Shown here: positions 1 through 7,644 of the stretch, piece after piece | Layout: each line of letters opens with the position of its first letter | Numbering within the stretch: position 1 is the first letter of the stretch | Origin: an uncultured Olleya sp. | Lineage (GTDB): Bacteria > Bacteroidota > Bacteroidia > Flavobacteriales > Flavobacteriaceae | Length of the DNA stretch: 64,000 nucleotides | Assembly: GCA_947503885.1 (NCBI GenBank) | Contig: CANNFD010000006.1 | Location: forward strand, 62,001-126,000 | Direction: 5' to 3' | Position numbers and translations under genes: made by a program | The notes under the pieces: generated by a model | What the model was told of the DNA's origin: nothing | The model's input: only the letters and a program-made list of their open reading frames with translations | Database searches by the model: none

Positions 1-136
1 GAGACATTGTGCAATAATTATCTACCAACAACTATTAAAAAATCATCTGATAACAATTGATACAAAAATCAAAATCACAAGATGTATCAATAAAATAATT
101 ATTCTTACTACTTTAGACAAACTAAAAATTAACTAA

Positions 137-1801
137 ATGAACAACCAAAATAACAAATCTGCATTAACAACCTTAGTCACCGTTTTCTTTTTCTGGGGAT
201 TTATAGCTGCTTCAAACGGAGTTTTTATTCCGTTTTGTAAAACCTATTTTAATATTGATCAATTCCAATCACAATTAGTAGATTTTGCTTTTTATGGTGC
301 GTATTATGTTGGTGCTTTATTACTTTTTATAATATCAAGCACACTTAAAAAAGACATTTTAAATGCTTGGGGCTATAAAAACGGAATCATTTACGGATTA
401 CTATTATCAGCAGTCGGTGCTTTTGTAATGTATCCTGCAACTGCTGGTGCAGAACAAGGACAAACCAGCGTATTTTACTTAGTACTAATTGCGTTGTTTA
501 TTGTTGGTTTAGGGTTTTCTTTACAACAAACTACAGCAAACCCGTTTGCAATTGCTTTAGGAGATCCAAAAACAGGTTCTCATCGCCTTAACTTAGCAGG
601 AGGTATCAACTCCTTCGGAACAACCATTGGACCAATAGTTGTCGCTTTTATCATCTTTGGCTCGGCACCTTTATCTAGTGAAGAATTAGCATTAATGATA
701 AAAAACAATGACATAAAATTAACCACAGTACAGTCACTATATCTTGGAGTCGGAGTCTTATTTTTATTAGCTGCAGCTTTATTTCATTTTTCAAAAAAAC
801 TGCCTGCTTTAAAATCAGAAACAGCTTTTGAACCTGCTAATAAAGCTAAAAACATATTAATCTTGTTAACTGTTATAATTGTTGGTTGCTTTGGATATAT
901 TTTCAGTACTTATACAGGGTCAGAAACTGCTACAGAAGCCCTAGAAAATAAAAGGTTAGTCTTTTTAATTATAGCGTTAGCTGCAGTAGTAGGGTGCTTA
1001 TTATTTGCGTATTCAAGTTCTTCAAAAAAACCAGAAGGATGGGGTGCTATGAAGTATCCACAACTTGTTTTAGGGATGTTAGCTATTTTTACATACGTTG
1101 GTGTAGAGGTAACTGTTGGTAGTAATTTAGGCGAATTATTAAAGCAAAATGTAGAAGGCACTAATTTTAACGCTCTTGGATTACCAACACTTAACGATGC
1201 ACAAATCGCACCATTTATTTCTTTATATTGGGGAGGTCTAATGATTGGACGTTGGGTTGGTGCTATTACTGTTTTTAACCCAAGTAAAGGCTTAAAAAAA
1301 TGGTTACTTATAATTGTACCCTATATCGCTTTTGGCGTAATTCTTTTAGTCAACTTTGGTAAATACTCTACTAATCAAATCTTATTTTTTGCAATCTGTG
1401 TCGCAGTTCAAATTGGAGGGTTCTTTTTAGCAAAAGATAACCCTGTTAAAACACTTAAAATATTTAGTCTTTTAGGAGTATTAGCAATGGTAATTGGATT
1501 GGTATCCACAGGTAACGTTGCATTATTTGCTTTTTTATCTGGAGGTTTATTCTGCTCAATCATGTGGCCATGTATATTTACATTAAGTATTGCAGGTTTA
1601 GGCAAATACACGTCTCAAGGTTCTGCTTTTTTAATTATGATGATTCTTGGTGGTGCAATCATACCGCCATTACAAGGTAAATTAGCAGATGTTTTTGGTA
1701 TTCAACCTTCCTATATTATTGCAGTATTATGCTTTGGATATTTATTATTTTATGCATTCAGAACCAAAACAATACTTGACAAACAAGGCGTTACTTACTA
1801 A
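137..1801 (+). CDS. MFS transporter, FucP-like sugar:H+ symporter family (long form)
   Basis: This is an integral inner-membrane transporter of the major facilitator superfamily. Its N-terminus ([17 protein letters not shown], then a long hydrophobic segment) and the central [14 protein letters not shown] region resemble the fucose/glucose/galactose:H+ symporter group. At 554 residues it is well over the roughly 410-440 usual for FucP-type proteins. The excess lies in hydrophobic stretches around residues 235-300 and 415-470, so it may have more than 12 membrane spans. It starts at the first ATG and ends 9 bp before the glycosylasparaginase gene, which suggests an operon for uptake of a glycan-derived sugar. 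The substrate is not evident from sequence. Family call fairly sure, specificity unknown. Confidence 0.8.
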   Translation: MNNQNNKSALTTLVTVFFFWGFIAASNGVFIPFCKTYFNIDQFQSQLVDFAFYGAYYVGALLLFIISSTLKKDILNAWGYKNGIIYGLLLSAVGAFVMYPATAGAEQGQTSVFYLVLIALFIVGLGFSLQQTTANPFAIALGDPKTGSHRLNLAGGINSFGTTIGPIVVAFIIFGSAPLSSEELALMIKNNDIKLTTVQSLYLGVGVLFLLAAALFHFSKKLPALKSETAFEPANKAKNILILLTVIIVGCFGYIFSTYTGSETATEALENKRLVFLIIALAAVVGCLLFAYSSSSKKPEGWGAMKYPQLVLGMLAIFTYVGVEVTVGSNLGELLKQNVEGTNFNALGLPTLNDAQIAPFISLYWGGLMIGRWVGAITVFNPSKGLKKWLLIIVPYIAFGVILLVNFGKYSTNQILFFAICVAVQIGGFFLAKDNPVKTLKIFSLLGVLAMVIGLVSTGNVALFAFLSGGLFCSIMWPCIFTLSIAGLGKYTSQGSAFLIMMILGGAIIPPLQGKLADVFGIQPSYIIAVLCFGYLLFYAFRTKTILDKQGVTY

Positions 1802-1810
1802 TACATATTA

Positions 1811-2806
1811 ATGGATAGAAGAAAATTTATAAAAAACGCTTCTTTAACAGGAATTGGCATTGCAGCAGGAAGCACTATATTAAGTTGTGCTAAAACCGAA
1901 AAAAACAAAGCATCTAAAGCAGTAGTAAACAACAACAACTTCCCTATTGCTATTTGCACTTGGGGGTTTGTTAATGCAAATGCTAAAGCAGGTCAAGATT
2001 TAGATGCTGGTATAAATGCATTGGATGCTGCAATTGCAGGTGTAGCTTTAGAAGAAAACGATTTACTAAACACAACAGTAGGTAATGGAGGGGCGCCCGA
2101 CCGGGAAGGCAACGTCACTTTAGACGCTAGTGTTATGGATAGTAATGGTAATAGTGGTGCTGTTGCTAATGTCAAAAACATTGCTAACGTGGCACTTTTA
2201 GCAAAAAAGGTAATGACAGAAACGCCACATGTTATGCTTGCCGGAAAAGGTGCAGAAGCATTTGCTTACACCCAAGGATTTAAAAAAGAAAACCTATTAA
2301 CTGAGGCTTCCAAAAAAGCATGGGAAGAATGGAAACAATCCTCAGAATACAAACCAATTATTAATATAGAAAACCACGATACAATTGGCATGTTGTGTAT
2401 TGATAAGGCTGGTGATATTGCTGGTGCGTGTACAACTTCTGGAATAGCCTATAAAATGAAAGGTCGCGTTGGGGACTCGCCAATAATTGGCTCTGGGCTT
2501 TTTGTTGACAATCAGATTGGCGCAGCTGCAGCAACAGGTTTAGGTGAAGAAATTATGAAAACTGTTGGTAGTTTTTTAATTGTCGAGCTAATGCGAAACG
2601 GAATGCATCCACAACAAGCCTGTGAAGAAGCTATTAACCGTATTGTAACCAAAAGCAACACTTACAAAAATTTTCAAGTTGCTTATATAGCTATAAATAA
2701 GGCGGGACAAACAGGGTCTTATTGCATCCACGAAGGATTTACCTATATGAAATATCAAAATGGTAAAAACAAGAATATTACTTCTGAAGCTTTTATAAAA
2801 ACATAG
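1811..2806 (+). CDS. Exported N4-(beta-N-acetylglucosaminyl)-L-asparaginase (glycosylasparaginase)
   Basis: An Ntn-hydrolase that in known family members cleaves the GlcNAc-Asn bond of N-glycans and self-processes at a threonine. The HDTIGM motif places that nucleophile at Thr191, so the predicted beta chain starts there. Downstream GRVGDSPIIGSG and ATGLGE match substrate-binding loops of the family. The N-terminus has a twin-arginine-like DRRKFIK followed by a hydrophobic stretch and a lipobox ending LSC, so I infer a Tat-exported lipoprotein. Length (331 aa) is normal. It follows the MFS gene by 9 bp, consistent with release of sugar outside the cytoplasm and import next door. A second Ntn asparaginase lies at 6615-7544 but is of the cytoplasmic isoaspartyl type. 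Confidence 0.9.
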   Translation: MDRRKFIKNASLTGIGIAAGSTILSCAKTEKNKASKAVVNNNNFPIAICTWGFVNANAKAGQDLDAGINALDAAIAGVALEENDLLNTTVGNGGAPDREGNVTLDASVMDSNGNSGAVANVKNIANVALLAKKVMTETPHVMLAGKGAEAFAYTQGFKKENLLTEASKKAWEEWKQSSEYKPIINIENHDTIGMLCIDKAGDIAGACTTSGIAYKMKGRVGDSPIIGSGLFVDNQIGAAAATGLGEEIMKTVGSFLIVELMRNGMHPQQACEEAINRIVTKSNTYKNFQVAYIAINKAGQTGSYCIHEGFTYMKYQNGKNKNITSEAFIKT

Positions 2807-2837
2807 ACATTTTAAAAATAAGTTTAAATTAAAAAAG

Positions 2838-2860
2838 AGGAACACTAACCTAGTGCTCCT
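2838..2860. terminator. Bidirectional terminator between glycosylasparaginase and cphA
   Basis: A 10-bp inverted repeat with one mismatch (2838-2847 with 2851-2860, 3-nt loop) is preceded by an A-run and followed by a T-run. It therefore works as an intrinsic terminator on both strands. It sits between two convergent genes. Confidence 0.75.
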
Positions 2861-2898
2861 ATTTTTTAATTGTTATTTAATATGTTGTTTTTAACTAT

Positions 2899-5538
2899 TT
2901 AGTCTGCATAGTTTAATTCGCCTCTTGCCTCTTGTTCTTTAAATTTTTGAACTAATGCTAAAGCATCCGGAATCACATCGCTACAAAGTATAATAAGTGA
3001 GCCTTTAACTGCGTTTTTGACTGCGTATTTAATAGCTTCTTTTTCAGACGGAATTATTGTTGTTTTCTTATTAGGATCTTTCTGTTTAATCCCATCATCC
3101 AACATCTTAATTAACTCTTCTTCTGTTTTTCCGCGTAAGCGTTTGTCTTGTCTAATAATAATTTCGTCAAACATTTCTGCAGCAATTGCCCCCATTTCAT
3201 TATTATCTTCTACTCGTCTGTCTCCAATACCTGCGATAATTCCAACTTTTACGGTTGCCTCTAACTCTTCAACAAATTTTTGAAGTGCACGCATCCCTGC
3301 TGGGTTATGAGCATAGTCTAAGAGAATTGTAAAATTTTCAAATTCGAATAAATTTAAACGACCTGGAGTTTGTGAAGCAGACGGGATAAAAGTTTCTAAT
3401 CCTGCTTTCATGTCTTCAATACTAATCCCTTGGATATGCGCAGCTAAAATTGCTGGCAATACATTTTGGATCATAAACTTTGCTTTACCGCCATAAGTTA
3501 ATGGGATATTTTCCACACGCATAATTCGCATTTTCCATTCACCTCTACAGATTGTTACCCAACCGTTTTCAAAAACTGCTGTGATACCTCCTTTACGCTG
3601 TAAAGCTTTAATATGAGGGTTGTTTTCATCCATTGAAAACAATGCAAGATTACAATCTATAGTACGACGCATGTCATAAACTAAATCATCATCTGCATTT
3701 AAAATAGCATAACCATCTGGTAAAACCGTTTCTGGAATCACCCCTTTAACTTTCGCTAATTGCTCTACTGTATGAATCCCTTTTAATCCTAAATGATCTG
3801 CAGCAACATTAGTAACAATACCAATATTACAATTTTTAAAACCTAAACCTGCACGTAATAATCCACCTCTAGCACATTCTAAAACTGCTAAATTTACTGT
3901 TGGATCTTTAAGTACAAACTCTGCACTTGCAGGTCCTGTACAGTCACCTGTCATTAGTAGTCGGTTTTGGATATATACACCATCACTAGTGGTATAACCA
4001 ACGCGGTATCCATTCATTTTAGCAATATGCGATATTAGTCTTGTTGTCGTTGTTTTTCCATTTGTACCGGAAATAGCGATAATAGGAATACGTCCTGTGT
4101 CTCCTTTTGGAAACAATTTATCTATTACTGGTGCTGCGACATTACGAGGCAACCCTGTTGTAGGTGCTAAATGCATTCTAAAACCAGGACCTGCATTAAC
4201 TTCTAGAACTGCTCCACCGGTTTCTGATAACGGTTTTGTAATGTCTGTTGTCATTATATCGATTCCGCAGATATCTAAATCTATAATTTTGGATATACGC
4301 TCTGCCATAGCAATATTTGCGGGATGAATGATATCTGTAATATCTTCGGCAGTTCCACCTGTACTCAGGTTTGCAGTATCTTTTAAGATTAACATTTCAT
4401 CTTTAGCAATAACGGACTCTAAAGTATAACCTGCATCTTTTATAATTGTTTTTGTTAACTCGTTTACTGTGATTTGTGTTAATACATTTTCATGTCCAAA
4501 ACCACGACGAGGGTCTTTATTAACTTGATCAATTAATTCTTGAACGGTCGATTTACCATCTCCAATAACATGTGCAGGAGTACGTATGGCACCAGCGACT
4601 AATTTATTGTTAATAACTAAAAGTCTATAATCTCTACCAGTAATAAATTTTTCAACAATAATTGCGCCACTTCTAGAGCTTTCTTTAGCGTGATTAAAGG
4701 CGACTAAAGCGTCTTCATAATTTTGTATCTCGACTGTAATTCCTCTACCATGGTTTCCGTCTACTGGTTTGATTACCAATGGATAACCAACATAATCACA
4801 AGCGTCTTGCAAGCTACGTTCTCTTCTTATAATATCTCCTCTTGGCACCTCAACTTCTGCTTGTTCTAAAAGGTATTTAGTATCTTCTTTATCGCATGCT
4901 AACTCTACACCAATGCTACTTGTTTCGCTAGTTACAGTGGCTTGAATACGTTTTTGGTTTGCACCATAACCTAATTGACATAACGAGTATTTATTTAGTC
5001 TAATCCAAGGGATGCCTCTAGATTCTGCTTCTTCAACAATAGACCCCGTACTTGGCCCTAATCTAGAATCTTCACGGAGTTCTCTCATACGTTGGATGTC
5101 ATCTTCTAAGTCGTACGCTTTACCTTCTATTAAAGCTTCACAAATAGCTACTGCAGATTTTGCTGCAAAACGCCCAACATTTTCTTCTATATAAGAAAAC
5201 ACAACGTTGTACACTCCTTTTTCTCCATATCCACGTGTCCTACCAAAACCAGTATCCATTCCAGCAAGGGTTTGGATTTCTAAAGCAATATGCTCTATAA
5301 CGTGTCCCATCCAAGTTCCATCATCTACACGCATAAAAAAACCACCTTCGCAACCTTCTGAACAGCGATGAGAATACATGGTTGGAAACATTGCTTTTAA
5401 ACGTTCTGGAAAACCATCTACTTTATTAGTTGGCTTTTCTTCCATGTCTTCTAAATCTAATACCATGACTATTAATTTATGTCGTCTTACAGACCAGTAG
5501 TTTGGCCCTCTCATAGCATTAATTTCTAGTATATTCAT
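2899..5538 (-). CDS. cphA: Cyanophycin synthetase
   Basis: Makes cyanophycin, a non-ribosomal polymer with a poly-Asp backbone and arginine on the side chains, from Asp, Arg and ATP in the cytoplasm. The 879 residues match the family length. Order: N-terminal domain (about 1-165), ATP-grasp domain (about 200-480, with PLVIKPVDGNHGRG and EVNAGPGFRMH), and a Mur-ligase-like domain whose P-loop SGTNGKTTTT covers residues about 490-499, followed by LDYAHNPAGM. It is divergent from cyanophycinase (5648), and an isoaspartyl dipeptidase follows, so synthesis and both degradation steps are encoded together. Start is the first ATG, giving the family-typical MNILEINAMRGPN opening. High confidence. Confidence 0.96.
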   Translation of the reverse strand: MNILEINAMRGPNYWSVRRHKLIVMVLDLEDMEEKPTNKVDGFPERLKAMFPTMYSHRCSEGCEGGFFMRVDDGTWMGHVIEHIALEIQTLAGMDTGFGRTRGYGEKGVYNVVFSYIEENVGRFAAKSAVAICEALIEGKAYDLEDDIQRMRELREDSRLGPSTGSIVEEAESRGIPWIRLNKYSLCQLGYGANQKRIQATVTSETSSIGVELACDKEDTKYLLEQAEVEVPRGDIIRRERSLQDACDYVGYPLVIKPVDGNHGRGITVEIQNYEDALVAFNHAKESSRSGAIIVEKFITGRDYRLLVINNKLVAGAIRTPAHVIGDGKSTVQELIDQVNKDPRRGFGHENVLTQITVNELTKTIIKDAGYTLESVIAKDEMLILKDTANLSTGGTAEDITDIIHPANIAMAERISKIIDLDICGIDIMTTDITKPLSETGGAVLEVNAGPGFRMHLAPTTGLPRNVAAPVIDKLFPKGDTGRIPIIAISGTNGKTTTTRLISHIAKMNGYRVGYTTSDGVYIQNRLLMTGDCTGPASAEFVLKDPTVNLAVLECARGGLLRAGLGFKNCNIGIVTNVAADHLGLKGIHTVEQLAKVKGVIPETVLPDGYAILNADDDLVYDMRRTIDCNLALFSMDENNPHIKALQRKGGITAVFENGWVTICRGEWKMRIMRVENIPLTYGGKAKFMIQNVLPAILAAHIQGISIEDMKAGLETFIPSASQTPGRLNLFEFENFTILLDYAHNPAGMRALQKFVEELEATVKVGIIAGIGDRRVEDNNEMGAIAAEMFDEIIIRQDKRLRGKTEEELIKMLDDGIKQKDPNKKTTIIPSEKEAIKYAVKNAVKGSLIILCSDVIPDALALVQKFKEQEARGELNYAD

Positions 5539-5608
5539 ATGGTTTGGTTTTTGTTAGTAAGTGTTGAAAGATTATAAATATATACAATTTTCAATTAAAA
5601 AAATAGTT

Positions 5609-5616
5609 TATTTTTG
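5609..5616 (+). promoter_or_regulatory. Possible -7 element of the cphB promoter
   Basis: TATTTTTG matches the Bacteroidota -7 consensus TAnnTTTG and lies 31 bp before the cphB ATG in the cphA/cphB divergent gap. No good TTG is found 19 bp upstream (the sequence there is ATT), so this is a half-match only. Confidence 0.4.
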
Positions 5617-5647
5617 CGCTAAATAAATAAGCTACAACCCAAATTAT

Positions 5648-6508
5648 ATGCTAGAGAATAAAGGAACACTAATCCCAATTGGTGGAAATGAAGACAAAGG
5701 AATAGAAGATAATGAGAAACATACTTTAGAATTTATTTCGGAAGGCATTCTGTTTCACGTAGTTAGAGAAGCTGGAGGTGTAGATGCTAATATTGTAGTT
5801 ATACCTACTGCATCAAGTATACCTGTGGAAGTTGGCGAGAATTATTTAGATGCATTTACAACTTTAGGATGCAAAAATGTAACTGTCTTAGACATTAGAA
5901 GTAAAGAAGATTCTGAAAAACAGGCGTCTATTGATTTGATCAAGACTGCTAATTGTATTATGTTTTCTGGTGGAGATCAATCTAAAATTACAAATAAGAT
6001 TGGAGGAACTCAAATCCATGAAATTATAAAAGACCGTTATAAAAACGAAATAGGTTTTGTTGTTGCAGGTACAAGTGCTGGTGCCATGATGATGTCTAAC
6101 GAGATGATTGCTGGCGGAAGCGCTACAGAATCGTTTATTAAAGGTGCTGTAGATATGTATAAAGGTTTAGGCTTAGTGCCTGGATTAATTATTGATACTC
6201 ACTTTATCAAACGCGGACGTTTTGGACGCATTTCTGAAGCAGTTGCACAATTTCCAGAATTAATAGGTATTGGGTTAGCAGAAGACACCGGAATGATTAT
6301 TAAAAACCAAAAATGTCAAGTTATTGGCTCCGGAATGGTTATTATTTTTGATGGTAGAGAGTTAGAACATAATAAGCACAAAATCTTAGAACAGGGTACT
6401 CCAATGTCGCTTACTAATTTGCGCACACACATTCTATCAAATGGAGATCGTTTTTATATAGATGAGAAAAAGGTTAAGGTTTTATCAATTGAAGCCCCTT
6501 TTATTTAA
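5648..6508 (+). CDS. cphB: Cyanophycinase
   Basis: A serine peptidase of family S51 that releases beta-Asp-Arg dipeptides from cyanophycin. The GTSAGAM nucleophile motif puts the catalytic serine at residue 143. The upstream FSGGDQSKI and the downstream DTHFIKRGRFGR and GIGLAEDTG stretches are typical of CphB. There is no signal peptide, so it acts in the cytoplasm on the stored polymer. Length (286 aa) is normal. It is divergent from cphA and followed by a clear intrinsic terminator. The next gene, on the opposite strand, encodes the dipeptidase that would finish degradation. Confidence 0.95.
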   Translation: MLENKGTLIPIGGNEDKGIEDNEKHTLEFISEGILFHVVREAGGVDANIVVIPTASSIPVEVGENYLDAFTTLGCKNVTVLDIRSKEDSEKQASIDLIKTANCIMFSGGDQSKITNKIGGTQIHEIIKDRYKNEIGFVVAGTSAGAMMMSNEMIAGGSATESFIKGAVDMYKGLGLVPGLIIDTHFIKRGRFGRISEAVAQFPELIGIGLAEDTGMIIKNQKCQVIGSGMVIIFDGRELEHNKHKILEQGTPMSLTNLRTHILSNGDRFYIDEKKVKVLSIEAPFI

Positions 6509-6513
6509 AACAT

Positions 6514-6540
6514 AAATCCCTTTTTTCAAAGGGATTTTTT
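6514..6540 (+). terminator. Intrinsic terminator of cphB
   Basis: A perfect 10-bp stem (6514-6523 with 6528-6537) with a TTTC loop is followed by T residues, 6 bp after the cphB stop codon. Confidence 0.8.
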
Positions 6541-6562
6541 AATTCTAAATTATCTTTTTATA

Positions 6563-6606
6563 GTTCTCGATACAAAATTGCAAAATCAATTTTACTAGAA
6601 CTGACA
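6563..6606 (+). repeat. REP-like intergenic repeat, copy A
   Basis: The element begins GTTCTCGATACAAAATT and ends ACTAGAACTGACA. The same boundaries occur in an inverted pair at 50457-50500 and 50517-50566. It lies between the cphB terminator and the iaaA stop codon. Confidence 0.55.
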
Positions 6607-6614
6607 ATTAGTTA

Positions 6615-7544
6615 TTATTTATAGATAGACACTTCCTCTGTACCATTGGAAGATTTACTAGCACGGTACATCCCTTCTGTATTAAAAGGCATAGCAATAT
6701 TACCTTTAGCATCTACAGCAATTAATCCACCATCCCCTTTTATTTCTAAAATACGTTTATTAATTACTTCATTGGAAGCTTCCTCCAAAGACATATTTTT
6801 ATGTTCTATTAGACATGCAACATCATAAGCAACCACACCACGAATAAAAAACTCGCCACTACCAGTACAAGAAATTGCACAGGTTTTATTATTAGCATAG
6901 TTTCCTGCTCCAATCATTGGGCTATCTCCTACACGCCCCCATTTTTTATTAGTCATACCTCCTGTGGATGTTGCTGCTGCAATATTACCGTCTTTATCAC
7001 AAGCGACTGCACCAACAGTTCCAAACTTAGAGTCCTTCTTTTTTGCATGATCTAACTGGAAACTGTCCGTATCTTTAATCTCTAACCACTGATTATATCT
7101 CAATTTATCGTAAAAATACGAGGCATCTTCTAGCTTATAATCCAACTCTTTAGCAAATTGCATAGCACCTTCTCCTGCAAGAAAAACATGTTCGCTTTTT
7201 TCCATTACATCTTTAGCTAAACTAACCGGATTTTTAATTCCTGTAATTAAACTAACCGCTCCAGCATTTAATGTTTTACCATCCATAATTGACGCGTCCA
7301 TTTCATGCGACTCCGTTGCAGTAAATACACTTCCTTTTCCAGCATTAAATAATGGTGAGTCTTCAAGAATTATAACTGCTTTTTCTACAGCTTCTGTTGC
7401 TGTACCATTATTATCTAACACCTTATAACCTTCATCTAAAGCTAGTTGTAAAGCTGCTTTATATTTAGCTTCTAGTTCTGGAGTCATCATCCCTTTTACT
7501 AAAGTTCCTGCTCCACCATGTATGGCAATTGAAAATGTATTCAT
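6615..7544 (-). CDS. iaaA: Isoaspartyl peptidase / plant-type L-asparaginase
   Basis: A cytoplasmic Ntn-hydrolase that cleaves beta-aspartyl dipeptides and can deamidate asparagine. The opening FSIAIHGGAGT and the autocleavage motif KFGTVGAVA (nucleophile Thr176) are diagnostic, and GRVGDSPMIGAG forms the binding loop. Length (309 aa) is normal and there is no signal peptide. Next to cphA and cphB the likely substrate is beta-Asp-Arg released by cyanophycinase, giving free Asp and Arg. That role is inferred from context. The enzyme could equally serve general isoaspartyl repair turnover. Confidence 0.92.
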   Translation of the reverse strand: MNTFSIAIHGGAGTLVKGMMTPELEAKYKAALQLALDEGYKVLDNNGTATEAVEKAVIILEDSPLFNAGKGSVFTATESHEMDASIMDGKTLNAGAVSLITGIKNPVSLAKDVMEKSEHVFLAGEGAMQFAKELDYKLEDASYFYDKLRYNQWLEIKDTDSFQLDHAKKKDSKFGTVGAVACDKDGNIAAATSTGGMTNKKWGRVGDSPMIGAGNYANNKTCAISCTGSGEFFIRGVVAYDVACLIEHKNMSLEEASNEVINKRILEIKGDGGLIAVDAKGNIAMPFNTEGMYRASKSSNGTEEVSIYK

Positions 7545-7644
7545 CTATTTATTTTTAAAAGCCGAAAATTACAAATTGCAATTCAATTAATTTCTATTTA
7601 AAGCATAAGTTTTTGTAGTTTTATAATCTTGAAAAATATATACT

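Noticed and set aside
6563-6606. Considered as a transposon end or attachment site
   Set aside because: No target duplication or integrase is nearby, and the same element recurs twice near 50.5 kb, so a dispersed intergenic repeat fits better.
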